DNA of 64,000 nt from CAYNST01 sp964434105. Its GTDB lineage: Bacteria; Pseudomonadota; Gammaproteobacteria; Pseudomonadales; Cellvibrionaceae. Each line of letters begins with the position of its first letter. Position 1 is the stretch's first letter. Shown here piece after piece: positions 15,542 through 25,324 of the stretch. Where the stretch lies: positions 1-64,000 of the forward strand of contig CAYSTJ010000013.1 of assembly GCA_964434105.1 (NCBI GenBank), given 5' to 3'. The notes beneath the pieces were generated by a model that searched no databases, was not told where the DNA came from, and worked only from the letters and a program-made list of their open reading frames with translations. The position numbers and the translations under genes are program-made.

Positions 15542-16027
15542 CTAGTTTCCGTTTATGCGACTTTTCTCACATATCGAATCGTCCGGAACGCCAAGTTTCT
15601 GGCAGTAACAGAGCCATTCTCCCAGGAACCGGTTCAGAACCAGCTTTTCGTCGGGCTGATACATGCTGCGATTGGGGTATTCGTACAGGGGTCGCCAGTG
15701 CCTATGGTGGTTCCAGGCCACGACTTCCGCCATGGCGGCATCGTGATATAACCGGATTCGCAGGCGCGGTGGCTGCAGATAGCAGCCATAGCTGTGCTGC
15801 TGTACCACATCAAGCGTGGTGGTGTAGGGTGCGGCTTCCACCACCACCAGGCAAATCTGAACTGGTTGTCGACCACTGATGGCATAGGTCCAGGCGTTGC
15901 GACCGTTGCGACACCCAGGCACCAGCGCCATGCAAAGGCGGTAGTTATGTTCGCATTGAACATGATGTCCGCTCAGGTTTACATTAACGGGACGCTTTTC
16001 GACCGGGTCATCGACCACTTTTACCAT
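15542..16027 (-). CDS. yqiB: YqiB family protein (DUF1249)
   Basis: A 161-residue DUF1249 protein. Recognisable conserved parts are CEHNYRLCMALVPG, VVEAAPYTTTLDVVQQ, LRIRLYHDAAMAEV and EYPNRSMYQPDEKLVLNRFL followed by GEWLCYC. No biochemical role is established. An in-frame TAA lies three codons upstream of the ATG at 16027, so this start is the longest possible. It follows nudF by 53 bases and precedes cpdA by a ~240-base gap without other genes, so cpdA may have its own promoter. Confidence 0.88.
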   Translation of the reverse strand: MVKVVDDPVEKRPVNVNLSGHHVQCEHNYRLCMALVPGCRNGRNAWTYAISGRQPVQICLVVVEAAPYTTTLDVVQQHSYGCYLQPPRLRIRLYHDAAMAEVVAWNHHRHWRPLYEYPNRSMYQPDEKLVLNRFLGEWLCYCQKLGVPDDSICEKSRINGN

Positions 16028-16080
16028 GCTCAGTTACATCCGTACTGCGACAAGCCGCTACAGCAGCTGATCCGTTGGCG

Positions 16081-16701
16081 TCATGTCCCGCCTGTAGACG
16101 ATTGCAGACGTGGACGATTCAGTTGCAGCCACAGAAGTCCTATCAGTGTCGCTGCGTTACAACATCGGCTTTCCAACATAGTATCGAAGACCGATTCCGC
16201 GGGGAAGACATGAAAGAAAATGTCTTCACCCTCTTCACTCAAACCGTAGATCCCCCCTTTTCCCTGAAGGTTACACAACGCACAGTAAAGATGGGTTGCT
16301 TCATTGCAACTGCCCGGGGTGGGATAGAAGCGGGTTATATATTCGAGGGTGGCATCCTCCAGTCCGGCTTCTTCCAGTAACTCCCTACGGATCAGGGATT
16401 CCGGATCTTCGTTCTCTTCCACCATTCCGGCCACGCCTTCGAGTGACCAGGGGTCTTCTTCCAGATCGTACATGCCTATACGGAACTGCTCCACCAGGCC
16501 GATCAGATCATGCTCCGGATCGTAGGCGATGGCGGCCGCTGCACCGGCTTTCACAAACAGTTCGCGCTCAATAGTGGGCGAAACACCGCCGCTGAATGTC
16601 CGGTGTTTCAAGCGGATACGGTCCAGTTGAAAAAATCCGCTGAACAGCGTCTCGCGCTCCACTATGTCGACATCCTGTCGACGGAATCGGCTGGGAATCA
16701 T
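16081..16701 (-). CDS. nudF: ADP-ribose pyrophosphatase, Nudix
   Basis: A Nudix hydrolase (206 residues) that cleaves ADP-ribose to AMP and ribose 5-phosphate. The Nudix box is visible as GVAGMVEENEDPESLIRREL followed by LEEAGLE, with the expected Gly, Glu and RExxEExG residues. Other family landmarks are LVEQFRIGMYD and a downstream YPTPGSCNEATHLYCA segment. First gene of the nudF-yqiB-cpdA-yqiA-parE run and divergent from nothing; the thiC operon terminator lies immediately upstream. Confidence 0.92.
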   Translation of the reverse strand: MIPSRFRRQDVDIVERETLFSGFFQLDRIRLKHRTFSGGVSPTIERELFVKAGAAAAIAYDPEHDLIGLVEQFRIGMYDLEEDPWSLEGVAGMVEENEDPESLIRRELLEEAGLEDATLEYITRFYPTPGSCNEATHLYCALCNLQGKGGIYGLSEEGEDIFFHVFPAESVFDTMLESRCCNAATLIGLLWLQLNRPRLQSSTGGT

Positions 16702-16733
16702 TGGTGACCCTAAAGTATATAGCGTGGTTTGTT

Positions 16734-16765
16734 AAAAAAAGCGACCGGCTTCAAATTGCCGGCGC
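16734..16765 (-). terminator. Rho-independent terminator of thiDC
   Basis: On the minus strand a stem GCGCCGGC / GCCGGTCGC with one bulged base is followed by seven T. It lies 41 bases after the thiC stop, so it would end the riboswitch-thiD-thiC transcript. Confidence 0.75.
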
Positions 16766-16805
16766 CACCAGGTTTCCCCTTCCCTTGCATACAACGGAGG
16801 GTCGG

Positions 16806-18722
16806 TTAAACCTTCCGATACAACTGACCGCCCTGCTCCCGGAACTCGCGCGCCTTGGCTTCCATCTCGGCTTTTACGTCAATCATCGTGACGGTTTCTT
16901 CTTCGCCCGGTTCCACCTGATTCTGGCGTGCGGCATACTCCCGCACTTCCTGTGTAATTTTCATGGAACAGAATTTCGGGCCGCACATGGAACAGAAATG
17001 CGCCACTTTGGCGGATTCCTTGGGCAGGGTGGCGTCGTGATAGGCCCGGGCGGTATCGGGATCCAGGCCCAGGTTGAACTGGTCATCCCAACGGAATTCA
17101 AACCGCGCTTTGGACAGGGCATTGTCGCGCAACTGGGCGCCCGGGTGGCCCTTGGCCAGATCCGCCGCATGCGCGGCAATCTTGTAGGTAATGATACCTT
17201 CCTTCACATCGTCCTTATCGGGCAACCCCAAATGTTCCTTGGGTGTGACGTAACACAGCATGGCGCAGCCGAACCAGCCGATCATGGCGGCCCCGATGCC
17301 CGAGGTAATGTGATCGTAGCCAGGCGCAATGTCCGTGGTGAGTGGTCCAAGCGTATAGAATGGTGCCTCATCACACGCCTGCAACTGCTTGTCCATGTTT
17401 TCTTTGATCAGTTGCATCGGTACGTGCCCCGGCCCTTCGATCATGGTTTGCACATCGTGCCGCCAGGCAATTTTGGTCAGCTCGCCCAGTGTTTCCAGTT
17501 CGCCAAACTGCGCTTCGTCATTGGCATCGGCGATGGAGCCGGGGCGCAGGCCATCCCCCAGAGAAAAGCTGACATCATAGGCTTTCATGATTTCGCATAT
17601 GTCTTCGAAATGGGTGTACAGGAAGTTTTCCTGATGATGCGCCAGACACCATTTGGCCATAATCGAACCGCCGCGTGACACAATACCGGTCACGCGTTTG
17701 GCCGTCAGCGGTACATAGCGCAGCAGCACCCCGGCATGAATAGTGAAGTAATCCACGCCCTGCTCTGCCTGTTCAATCAGCGTATCGCGAAAGATTTCCC
17801 AGGTGAGATCTTCCGCCACACCGTTCACCTTTTCCAGGGCCTGATAAATTGGCACGGTGCCGATCGGCACCTGCGAATTGCGAATGATCCACTCGCGGGT
17901 CTCGTGAATGTTTTTACCGGTGGACAAGTCCATAATCGTATCCGCGCCCCAGCGAGTACCCCAGGTGAGCTTGGCCACTTCCTCGTCGATGGAGGATCCC
18001 AGCGCGCTGTTACCAATATTGCCGTTGATTTTCACCAGAAAATTACGGCCGATAATCATCGGCTCCAGCTCCGGGTGATTGATGTTGGCGGGGATGATTG
18101 CCCGGCCGCGGGCGATTTCATCGCGCACAAAATCCGGCGTGATTTCCGTGGGAATGCTGGCACCAAATGACTGGCCGGCATGCTGGTGACCCGCCACACC
18201 CTGCTCGCGTGCCTGTTGCAGGCTCATGTTTTCCCGGATGGCCACATATTCCATTTCCGGCGTGATGATTCCCCGACGGGCATAGTGCATCTGGGACACA
18301 TTGGCGCCTTTGACCGCCCGGCGAGGCGTACGCGCATACTGGAAACGCAGTGAGACGAGTTTCGGATCCTGTAGCCGGCCAAGGGTGAAGACCGATGAAC
18401 TGCCCTCCAGCTGCTCGGTATCATTGCGCGTTTCTATCCAGGCGGTGCGCACATCCGGCAGACCGCGCCTCACATCGATAGTTGCGTCAGGGTCCGTATA
18501 GGGGCCGGATGTATCGTAGATCCGCACCGGCGGGTTCTCCTCCCCGCCAAATTCGGTGGGCGTGGTAGCCAGCGAAATCTCCCGCATGGGCACACGAATA
18601 TCCGCTCGGGAGCCCTGCACATAAATCTTGCGGGAACTGGGAAATGGCTGGACGGAAGACGGGTCTACCTGGGCCTGGCTGCTATCGAATCGCTCATCTG
18701 CATTTTGTGTCATATGCTTCAT
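16806..18722 (-). CDS. thiC: Phosphomethylpyrimidine synthase ThiC
   Basis: A radical SAM enzyme (638 residues) that rearranges aminoimidazole ribotide into HMP phosphate for thiamine. The unusual C-terminal iron-sulfur motif is present as FCSMCGPKFCSMK (CX2CX4C). Other hallmarks are MHYARRGIITPEMEYVAIRE, the THAGV segment and MIEGPGHVPMQLIKENM. Length is that of proteobacterial ThiC. ATG at 18722 is used; a second in-frame ATG three codons later is an alternative. It follows thiD by 23 bases in one operon under the TPP riboswitch. Confidence 0.96.
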   Translation of the reverse strand: MKHMTQNADERFDSSQAQVDPSSVQPFPSSRKIYVQGSRADIRVPMREISLATTPTEFGGEENPPVRIYDTSGPYTDPDATIDVRRGLPDVRTAWIETRNDTEQLEGSSSVFTLGRLQDPKLVSLRFQYARTPRRAVKGANVSQMHYARRGIITPEMEYVAIRENMSLQQAREQGVAGHQHAGQSFGASIPTEITPDFVRDEIARGRAIIPANINHPELEPMIIGRNFLVKINGNIGNSALGSSIDEEVAKLTWGTRWGADTIMDLSTGKNIHETREWIIRNSQVPIGTVPIYQALEKVNGVAEDLTWEIFRDTLIEQAEQGVDYFTIHAGVLLRYVPLTAKRVTGIVSRGGSIMAKWCLAHHQENFLYTHFEDICEIMKAYDVSFSLGDGLRPGSIADANDEAQFGELETLGELTKIAWRHDVQTMIEGPGHVPMQLIKENMDKQLQACDEAPFYTLGPLTTDIAPGYDHITSGIGAAMIGWFGCAMLCYVTPKEHLGLPDKDDVKEGIITYKIAAHAADLAKGHPGAQLRDNALSKARFEFRWDDQFNLGLDPDTARAYHDATLPKESAKVAHFCSMCGPKFCSMKITQEVREYAARQNQVEPGEEETVTMIDVKAEMEAKAREFREQGGQLYRKV

Positions 18723-18745
18723 ATCCCAAATGGATACCGGTAGGG

Positions 18746-19567
18746 TTACCAGTATTGAAAGAAATGGTGGACCGGGCCGTTGTCGGCAACCAATGCCAGC
18801 CGCTCACCATGGTTTATTGCACCCTGCATATAGGTTTTGGCTGCCGCTACGGCCTGCGCCAAACCCAGGCCCTGCGCCAGTCCGGCAGCAATGGCCGTCG
18901 CCAGAGTGCAACCGGTACCGTGCGTATTGCGGGCGGCCAGGCGGGGGGCACTGAAAACCTGCACCCCGCTATCCGTGACCAGATAATCGCTCGCTTTGGG
19001 CATGTCCAGGTGGCCGCCCTTGAGCAACATCGCTCGCGCACCCAACGCCTTCAAAGCCAGTGCCTGCTGCTCCACCTCCCCGTAGGTCGTTGCTGGCGAA
19101 ACGCCCAGCAGCCTCGACGCCTCCACCAGGTTGGGCGTGACTACATCAGCCAGCGGAAATAGCTGCTGCACATAGGCCGGCACGATGTCTTCACCGTCCA
19201 CCAGCGAACCACCACTGGTCGCGCCGAGCACCGGATCGATGACTATCGGTACGTCAATGGTTTTCAGAAAACGGGCGACGCAGTCGAGCAACGCCAGGTT
19301 GCCCAGCATACCGAGCTTTACCGCATGCACCGGCATGCCTTCGAAGATTGCGTCGAGCTGCGACTGCAACTGGGCGGCGGAGACCGGATAGATCGCGGCT
19401 ACCTGACGGGCGTTCTGCGCGGTCAGGGCGGTGATGGCCGTCGCTACGAACACGCCGAAAGCGCTGCCGGTCTTGATGTCCGCCTGTATGCCCGCCCCAC
19501 CGCTCGAGTCGCTGCCAGCAATGGTCAGCACGACCCGCGCGCCTGCGGCTGTGTGGTTTTGGGTCAT
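18746..19567 (-). CDS. thiD: Hydroxymethylpyrimidine (phosphate) kinase
   Basis: A 273-residue ribokinase-fold enzyme that phosphorylates HMP and HMP-P. The start contains VLTIAGSDSSGGAGIQADIK, the substrate-binding loop of ThiD, and the C-terminus has the anion-hole motif NTHGTGCTLATAIAAGLAQG. KLGMLGN and VIDPVLGATSGG mark the substrate and Mg sites. AGGAGA lies about nine bases before the ATG. The order thiD-thiC behind a single riboswitch places the kinase together with the HMP-P synthase, forming the pyrimidine branch of thiamine synthesis. Confidence 0.94.
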   Translation of the reverse strand: MTQNHTAAGARVVLTIAGSDSSGGAGIQADIKTGSAFGVFVATAITALTAQNARQVAAIYPVSAAQLQSQLDAIFEGMPVHAVKLGMLGNLALLDCVARFLKTIDVPIVIDPVLGATSGGSLVDGEDIVPAYVQQLFPLADVVTPNLVEASRLLGVSPATTYGEVEQQALALKALGARAMLLKGGHLDMPKASDYLVTDSGVQVFSAPRLAARNTHGTGCTLATAIAAGLAQGLGLAQAVAAAKTYMQGAINHGERLALVADNGPVHHFFQYW

Positions 19568-19683
19568 GGTTCAAGTCTCCTGCTATTGGGTGGCGCTATA
19601 ATCTTGACGTTTACAGTGCAGCGGGACAGGACAATGGAGGCTGGGACAGATATTTGACAGGCACGGGTGCCCGAAAGATGCTA

Positions 19684-19783
19684 TCTCGTTCCCTACGCCG
19701 GCATTACCCGGATCAGGTCGGCGGGTTTTTCTCAGCAGACGGGTTTTTTAACTTCAGACTCCCGGACTGCACCCCGACAAGAA
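19684..19783 (-). promoter_or_regulatory. TPP riboswitch (THI element)
   Basis: On the minus strand the conserved pieces are in order: GTCGGGGTGC, then GCTGAGA, then ACCCGCCGACCTGATCCGGG and TAATGCCGGCGTAGGGAA. These are the signature loops of the thiamine pyrophosphate aptamer (CUGAGA for the pyrimidine, the ACCUGAUC..GUAGGGAA part for the pyrophosphate). It ends about 115 bases before thiD. No clear T-run terminator was found between it and thiD, so control of translation initiation is more likely, which is inference. Confidence 0.93.
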
Positions 19784-19903
19784 CGGCACAGTCTAACCAA
19801 GCTGGCGCATTATTTCGAGTAACTATTTTGATGTCGGTCGCCAGCCTGTGACGGCTGTGGCCCAGATGGTGAGTCAAACTGTTTGCCCCCCTGAAAGACA
19901 GGC

Positions 19904-19909
19904 TATACT
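19904..19909 (+). promoter_or_regulatory. Candidate -10 box for the small plus gene
   Basis: TATACT at 19904-19909 is a good -10, 60 bases before the ATG at 19969. The best -35 at 17 bases (GTTTGC) is poor, so this is tentative. Confidence 0.3.
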
Positions 19910-19968
19910 TGTGTCGGTTGACGTCGCGCATAGGCAACGCGTTAACTGAGACATTCTGCGGTTGATCT

Positions 19969-20244
19969 ATGCGAATTGATGTAATACCGGTTTACCAGTC
20001 CTACCCGTCGTCGGCCAGTGCGCCGAGGGCCACCACGCAACCCAGGGAAGTGGACCACCACCCCCACCGGCCCACGGGCGATGCGCCACGGTTCAAGGCT
20101 GATGCTGTCGAGTTCGCTCATGCCGAACCGGTGCTGGAGGCGAGGCCCCAGACCACCAATCCCCGTCAGGCTCATGCCATGCAGACGTTTCAGGCCGTCG
20201 CCGAACCGACAGATGATCTGCATATCATCGACCTGTTCGCCTGA
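19969..20244 (+). CDS. Small hypothetical protein
   Basis: A 91-residue protein, rich in Pro, His, Ala and Arg in its first two thirds (YPSSASAPRATTQPREVDHH), with a more regular end: RQAHAMQTFQAVAEPTDDLH followed by IIDLFA. That C-terminal form, an A-x-x-x-Y/F-Q..L-x-x-ID-x-F/Y pattern, is familiar from short gammaproteobacterial hypothetical proteins, which is why this frame is accepted. No domain is known. The protein is probably soluble and disordered for most of its length. It is divergent from the riboswitch-controlled thi operon. Confidence 0.55.
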   Translation: MRIDVIPVYQSYPSSASAPRATTQPREVDHHPHRPTGDAPRFKADAVEFAHAEPVLEARPQTTNPRQAHAMQTFQAVAEPTDDLHIIDLFA

Positions 20245-20888
20245 CATCAAGCCCACCCCGACACCAACGCAATAGTGAATCCGACGGTCTGGACGACATT
20301 CCGGGAAGCCTGCCAGGTGATATTTCCTGCGATTCATTCCCATTCCAGCGAGACACTTAACACATTTTGACCTACAATTGCCCGCTGACCCGGTTATCCC
20401 ATGCAGGACGCACGCGCAGGTTCATTTAGAGCCGCCAGTGCGACTGGTCAGGGCGCGGCCCGGGGCGATCCGGAAGCAACGTACAGGCTTTCGTAACAGC
20501 TGCTTCGACACTTCATGGGTTAGTACCCACGGTCTGTTGACGCCTTTCGTGGCACCTGCAGGTCCATGTCATTTCCATCCGGTTGCGTTGTCGATTGCTG
20601 ATGTGGCAATACCACACGCCGCTCCCGCCGCCGTGCCGGGCTGATCCTGGTCGCCGGCAGTTGTATCGATGAGATGAAATGTCAGACAGACCTGATGCGC
20701 GCACCGAACATAACCACGCAGATTGCGACCTGTGAGGCGCAGCGCCGGGAAAAAGTACGTATTAATCCGTACAGATAACCGTTTTTTAGCGGCAGCGCCG
20801 ATTCGGGTCGGCGTCGAAGCGCTATCACTGCAAACCAGCGGTCTGCCTTGGCAGGCTATTTTTCTGGATTGAATCGAAAAGGGCAGGC
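20245..20888. other. Long intergenic region before tolC
   Basis: About 640 bases without a firm gene. A plus frame near 20640-20780 reads LILVAGSCIDEMKCQTDLMR and ends in TAA. It looks like a lipoprotein signal and a short mature part but lacks a start codon in frame. It could be a degraded lipoprotein gene or carry a sequencing frameshift. No terminator was seen. The ATG of tolC is preceded by AAAAGGGCAGGC. Confidence 0.4.
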
Positions 20889-22316
20889 ATGAAAACTTCA
20901 GGCATCTTTAAACCGGCACGACTTTTTAAACCGGCACTGGTCACACTCGCCATCTCCATGACCGTACAACCCGCGTTTGGCGAAACGCTGCTGGAGATCT
21001 ACCACAAAGCCATTGAAAACGACCATGAATTTCAGGCTGCGAGAGCCAATCTGAATGCCGGCATGGAATCCCGCACCATCGGGCGGGCCGCGCTGCTTCC
21101 CCAGCTTGGCGCTGAAGCCAGTTACAATCGCAACCAGATTGACGACAACCGGCCCGTCGCCATTGGCGATCCACTCAACCCTGTTGATCCCACCGGGGGC
21201 TTTGTCGGCGACTACGATTTGACCAGCAAAACGTATGGCGTCAGCCTCAGACAACCGCTGATTGACTTTGGCGCATGGCATCGCTTCCAGCAGGGCAAGG
21301 CGCTGGCCAGCGAAGCCGAGGCTGCCTTTACAGACGAAGCCCAGAACCTGATACTGCGGACGACCAACGCCTACTTTTCGGTACTGAAAGCCGTCGATAA
21401 CCTGACGACGGCCAACGCCGAAGCTGAAGCCCTGTCCCAACAGCTGGAACAGTCCCGACAGCGATTTGAAGTCGGGCTCACTGCCATTACCGAAGTGCAT
21501 GAGGCGCAGGCGGCCTATGATTCCGCCAATGCCAACCGGCTGGTTGCCGAGGGCAATGTCGGTATCGCATTTGAGGCACTGGGCGTATTGACCGGGGAGA
21601 ATTACACCACACTGGCACCGTTGCGTAACGAGCTGCCGGTATCGCCACCGGAACCGGCCGACCGCAAGCACTGGGAAGAAATGGCACTGGCAAATAATGC
21701 TCAACTTAAGGCGGCAGAATTCCGCACCGAGGCCGCTGAAGCTACGGCCGACATCAGCCGTTCGGAACATTACCCGCAGCTTTATGGCTCGGTCAGCCGC
21801 AGCACACGGGATATCGAGATCGATAGCGGTGGCGGTGACACGTTTCAACAGGCAGATGACACCACCACCGCCTTCGGTGTCACGCTGAGCGTACCGCTCT
21901 TTAGTGGCGGCGGCATCTCGGCCAGCCGGCGGCAGGCATATAACCAGTTTCTCAGCACCCGAGAGCTTTATTTGAAAGCGCGCCGCGATGTGGTTCAGGC
22001 TGCGCGTGTATCTTTTCTGGATGTGATCACCTCGGCGGCGACCGTCAAGGCCCGGGAACAGGCCATAGTGTCCGGACGCAGTGCGCTGGAGGCGACCCAG
22101 GCCGGATACGATGTCGGCACCCGTGATCTGGTGGATGTGCTCAACGCCCAGCGCAATCTGTTCAGCGCCCAGCGGGATTATTACGATGCACTGTACACCT
22201 ATATCGTTTCCCGCATGCAATTGAACAAAGCCGCCGGCGTGCTTGCCGAGGAAGATATCGTACAGCTGAATCAGCTGCTGGATCCGGAACGTACGGTGCA
22301 ATACACGCCACAGTAA
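20889..22316 (+). CDS. tolC: TolC family outer-membrane channel
   Basis: A 475-residue type I secretion/efflux outer-membrane factor. It has a signal peptide (LVTLAISMTVQPAFG, cleavage before ETLLEIYHKAIEND), then two structural repeats of long helices and beta strands. Familiar parts are YHKAIENDHEFQAARANLNA, QEAQLI-type helices, SVPLFSGGGISASRRQAYN and LVDVLNAQRNLFSAQRDY. It would form the trimeric tunnel shared by efflux pumps and type I exporters. It stands alone, without pump genes beside it, as in Escherichia. glnE follows 46 bases later. Confidence 0.92.
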   Translation: MKTSGIFKPARLFKPALVTLAISMTVQPAFGETLLEIYHKAIENDHEFQAARANLNAGMESRTIGRAALLPQLGAEASYNRNQIDDNRPVAIGDPLNPVDPTGGFVGDYDLTSKTYGVSLRQPLIDFGAWHRFQQGKALASEAEAAFTDEAQNLILRTTNAYFSVLKAVDNLTTANAEAEALSQQLEQSRQRFEVGLTAITEVHEAQAAYDSANANRLVAEGNVGIAFEALGVLTGENYTTLAPLRNELPVSPPEPADRKHWEEMALANNAQLKAAEFRTEAAEATADISRSEHYPQLYGSVSRSTRDIEIDSGGGDTFQQADDTTTAFGVTLSVPLFSGGGISASRRQAYNQFLSTRELYLKARRDVVQAARVSFLDVITSAATVKAREQAIVSGRSALEATQAGYDVGTRDLVDVLNAQRNLFSAQRDYYDALYTYIVSRMQLNKAAGVLAEEDIVQLNQLLDPERTVQYTPQ

Positions 22317-22362
22317 GTTGTGGCGTTGACAACCGACCGGTCAGACACTGGAGGGCCGCACC

Positions 22363-25299
22363 GTGGAAGATCTGGCACATTGTTTTCACCCCGACCCGAC
22401 GACAGACTTGCCGTTACTCGGGCAACTGGAATCTGTCTGGCAGCAGCATGCGTCGCCTGAACAATCGCGACAACTGACGCAGGCGCTGACACCCGCGTAT
22501 CGTCGGCAGTTTCACTGCCTGGTGCGGGGTAGTGAATACGCGGCCACCTGGTTATGCCGGCATCCCGCGGCCCTGCTGGCACTGCTGACTGACGATGCCG
22601 TGAGCCGACCGGCAAATATGTCCGACTATCGGGCGCTGTTCTCGGCTCAACAGCATGCAAACCCGACGGAATGGGATGTCCGGATCCGCCACATACGCCA
22701 CCGCGCCATGTGCGGTATTATCTGGCGCGACCTCAACCGGTTGGTTTCCACCATGGAAACCACCGCGGAATTGACCGCCCTGGCCGATGCTGCGGTGAGC
22801 GTCAGCCTCGACTACCATTATCGTCAACTGACCGAAACCCTGGGGACCCCGGTGTGCCCTGCCGGCAAACCGCAGCCTCTACTGGTTATTGGCATGGGCA
22901 AGCTCGGTGCCCATGAGCTCAACCTGTCCTCCGATATCGATCTGATCTTCGCCTATCCGCGCCACGGGGAGACGACCGGAGGCCCGCGCAGCGTGCCCAA
23001 TCAGGAATTTTTTACGCGACTGGGCCAAACGCTGATCCGATCACTGGATGCGGCCACGGCAGACGGCTTCGTGTTCCGGGTGGATATGCGCCTGCGACCC
23101 TATGGCCAGAGCGGCGCCCTCGCCAGCAGCTTTGCGGCACTGGAGGACTATTACCAGACCCAGGGGCGGGAGTGGGAGCGGTTTGCCATGATCAAAGCAC
23201 GCATCATCGCCAATAATGGCGACCACCGCTACACCGAGGAGCTGCAGGCGCTGTTGCGGCAGTTTACCTACCGGCGGTATGTGGATTTTTCGGCCATTGA
23301 AGCGCTGCGCAATCTCAAGCAGCTGATCAACAAGGAAGTCAAGCGCAGGCGCCTGCAGGACAACATCAAACTGGGCCGTGGTGGCATTCGCGAAGTGGAG
23401 TTTATTGCGCAGGCATTCCAGATTATCCGGGGTGGTCGCGATACCGAACTGCAGGATCGCCGTCTGCTCCACATTCTGCCTTTATTGGTGCGCCTGAACT
23501 GCCTGCCGGCCGGGTCCGATCAGGCCCTGGGCGACGCCTACCTGTTTCTGCGCAATGTAGAACATGCCCTGCAGGCCTGGCAGGATAAACAGACACAACA
23601 ATTACCGGCGGCACCCGACGACCGGTTACGGCTTGCCCAGGTGATGGGCTATTCCGACTGGTCGCAGTTTATCGACGTATTGGACCGACACCGAAACTGT
23701 GTCCACGAACAGTTCAGCGCCATGATCGCCGACCCGGCGGCCAGCGATTCCGCGGCCGTCAAACCCGGCATGCTGTGGGGCGACCTGTGGGACCTGAATC
23801 AGGCTGACCCGCGCGACCTGGTGAATGAACTCGCACGCCTGGGCTTTGAGGAGCCCGGGGCGGCCATCGACATATTGCGGCAGGAGCTACTCACCGCGCC
23901 CGCCATTATGGCCATGTCCGCTACCGGTCGTGAACGCCTGAACCTGTTGATGCCGCTGTTGTTACAGCGCCTGAGCCTCAGTCAACAACCTACCCGGACG
24001 CTTTCCCGACTGATTCAGCTCCTCACGGCCATTGCCCGCCGCAGCGTGTACCTGACACTGCTGATTGAAAACCCGCGCGCACTGGAGCAGCTGGTCACCC
24101 TCAGCGAGGCCAGCCCCTGGATCGCCAACCGGCTGGCAGGCCAGCCGGCCCTGCTCGACGAATTGCTTAACCCGGTTGCGCTGTACACCATTCCCGCACG
24201 GCAGGATCTGGCGCAGGAACTGCGCAGCGAACTGCTGCGGGTAGACGAGGACGATCTGGAAAGCCAGATGGAGGCGCTGCGTTATTTTCACCATTCCCAC
24301 GCCCTGCAGGTTGCCGCCTGCGAAGTGACCGGCCGCCTGCCCCTGATGAAGGTCAGCGATTATCTGACGGAACTGGCCGAAGTGATTCTGGAGTTTACGC
24401 TGCAGATGGCCTGGCGACAGATGGTGGCCCGCCACGGACTGCCTGGCGGAGAGACTTCAGGGCAGCCGCGCTTTGTCGTGGTGGGTTACGGCAAACTGGG
24501 CGGCATTGAACTGGCCCACGGCTCGGATCTCGATCTGGTGTTTATTCATGACACCGATGCCAATGGCCAGACCAGCGGCGATGCGGAAGGCCGACGCTCG
24601 ATTGATAACCTGACGTTTTACATGCGACTGGGTCAAAAGATAATTCACCTCTTGACCACCACCACGCCCTCGGGCCAGCTTTACGAAGTCGACATGCGTC
24701 TGCGCCCGTCCGGCAACTCCGGGCTACTGGTTACGAGCCTGAACGGCTTTCTCAAATATCAGCAGGAATCCGCCTGGACCTGGGAGCATCAGGCGCTGGT
24801 GCGCGCCCGCGTCGTGGCGGGCGACGAGGAGCTGGCCAACCGGTTTTCCACTATCCGGCACGACATGCTGGCCCAGGTACGTGACGCGGAGAAACTCAGA
24901 TCGGATGTCATCGACATGCGCCGCAAAATGCGCGACCAGCTCGGCAGTAACGCCCGGCAGCAGGCCGAAGGCCGCTTTCACCTGAAACAGGATGCCGGCG
25001 GTATTGTGGATATTGAATTTATGGTTCAATATGCGGTTCTGGCCTGGTCACACAAGCACCCGCAGCTCACCCGCTATCCGGACAACATCCGCATCCTGGA
25101 AAACCTGCTGGCCGCCGACCGGCTCAGCGCCCAAGAGGTCAACCAGCTAATCGAAGCCTACAAAGCCTTCCGATCCATCGGTCACCGCCTGACACTGCAA
25201 CAGCAGCCCGCGGTCATAGATGACAACAGTGCAGAGCCCCATCGCGACAACGTGATCCGCATCTGGCAATCGATGCTGGGTTCTGCGTCGACTACGTAA
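22363..25299 (+). CDS. glnE: Glutamine synthetase adenylyltransferase / adenylyl-removing enzyme
   Basis: A 978-residue bifunctional enzyme that adenylylates and deadenylylates glutamine synthetase according to PII state. Two nucleotidyltransferase domains are visible: the N-terminal adenylyl removase with GMGKLGAHELNLSSDIDLIF (about residue 175) and the C-terminal transferase with GYGKLGGIELAHGSDLDLVF (about residue 707). RMKLR-type arginine blocks (DMRLRPYGQSG and DMRLRPSGNSG) follow each. The start is GTG at 22363 with GAGG upstream. Two PII paralogs that would signal to it lie further right in the window. Confidence 0.95.
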   Translation: MEDLAHCFHPDPTTDLPLLGQLESVWQQHASPEQSRQLTQALTPAYRRQFHCLVRGSEYAATWLCRHPAALLALLTDDAVSRPANMSDYRALFSAQQHANPTEWDVRIRHIRHRAMCGIIWRDLNRLVSTMETTAELTALADAAVSVSLDYHYRQLTETLGTPVCPAGKPQPLLVIGMGKLGAHELNLSSDIDLIFAYPRHGETTGGPRSVPNQEFFTRLGQTLIRSLDAATADGFVFRVDMRLRPYGQSGALASSFAALEDYYQTQGREWERFAMIKARIIANNGDHRYTEELQALLRQFTYRRYVDFSAIEALRNLKQLINKEVKRRRLQDNIKLGRGGIREVEFIAQAFQIIRGGRDTELQDRRLLHILPLLVRLNCLPAGSDQALGDAYLFLRNVEHALQAWQDKQTQQLPAAPDDRLRLAQVMGYSDWSQFIDVLDRHRNCVHEQFSAMIADPAASDSAAVKPGMLWGDLWDLNQADPRDLVNELARLGFEEPGAAIDILRQELLTAPAIMAMSATGRERLNLLMPLLLQRLSLSQQPTRTLSRLIQLLTAIARRSVYLTLLIENPRALEQLVTLSEASPWIANRLAGQPALLDELLNPVALYTIPARQDLAQELRSELLRVDEDDLESQMEALRYFHHSHALQVAACEVTGRLPLMKVSDYLTELAEVILEFTLQMAWRQMVARHGLPGGETSGQPRFVVVGYGKLGGIELAHGSDLDLVFIHDTDANGQTSGDAEGRRSIDNLTFYMRLGQKIIHLLTTTTPSGQLYEVDMRLRPSGNSGLLVTSLNGFLKYQQESAWTWEHQALVRARVVAGDEELANRFSTIRHDMLAQVRDAEKLRSDVIDMRRKMRDQLGSNARQQAEGRFHLKQDAGGIVDIEFMVQYAVLAWSHKHPQLTRYPDNIRILENLLAADRLSAQEVNQLIEAYKAFRSIGHRLTLQQQPAVIDDNSAEPHRDNVIRIWQSMLGSASTT

Positions 25300-25324
25300 A
25301 TACGATTTAAATTGGAGAGAGGTT

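Noticed and set aside
20378..20644. Plus-strand 88-residue frame before tolC
   Set aside because: Composition is low-complexity, with no ribosome site and no family; treated as intergenic.
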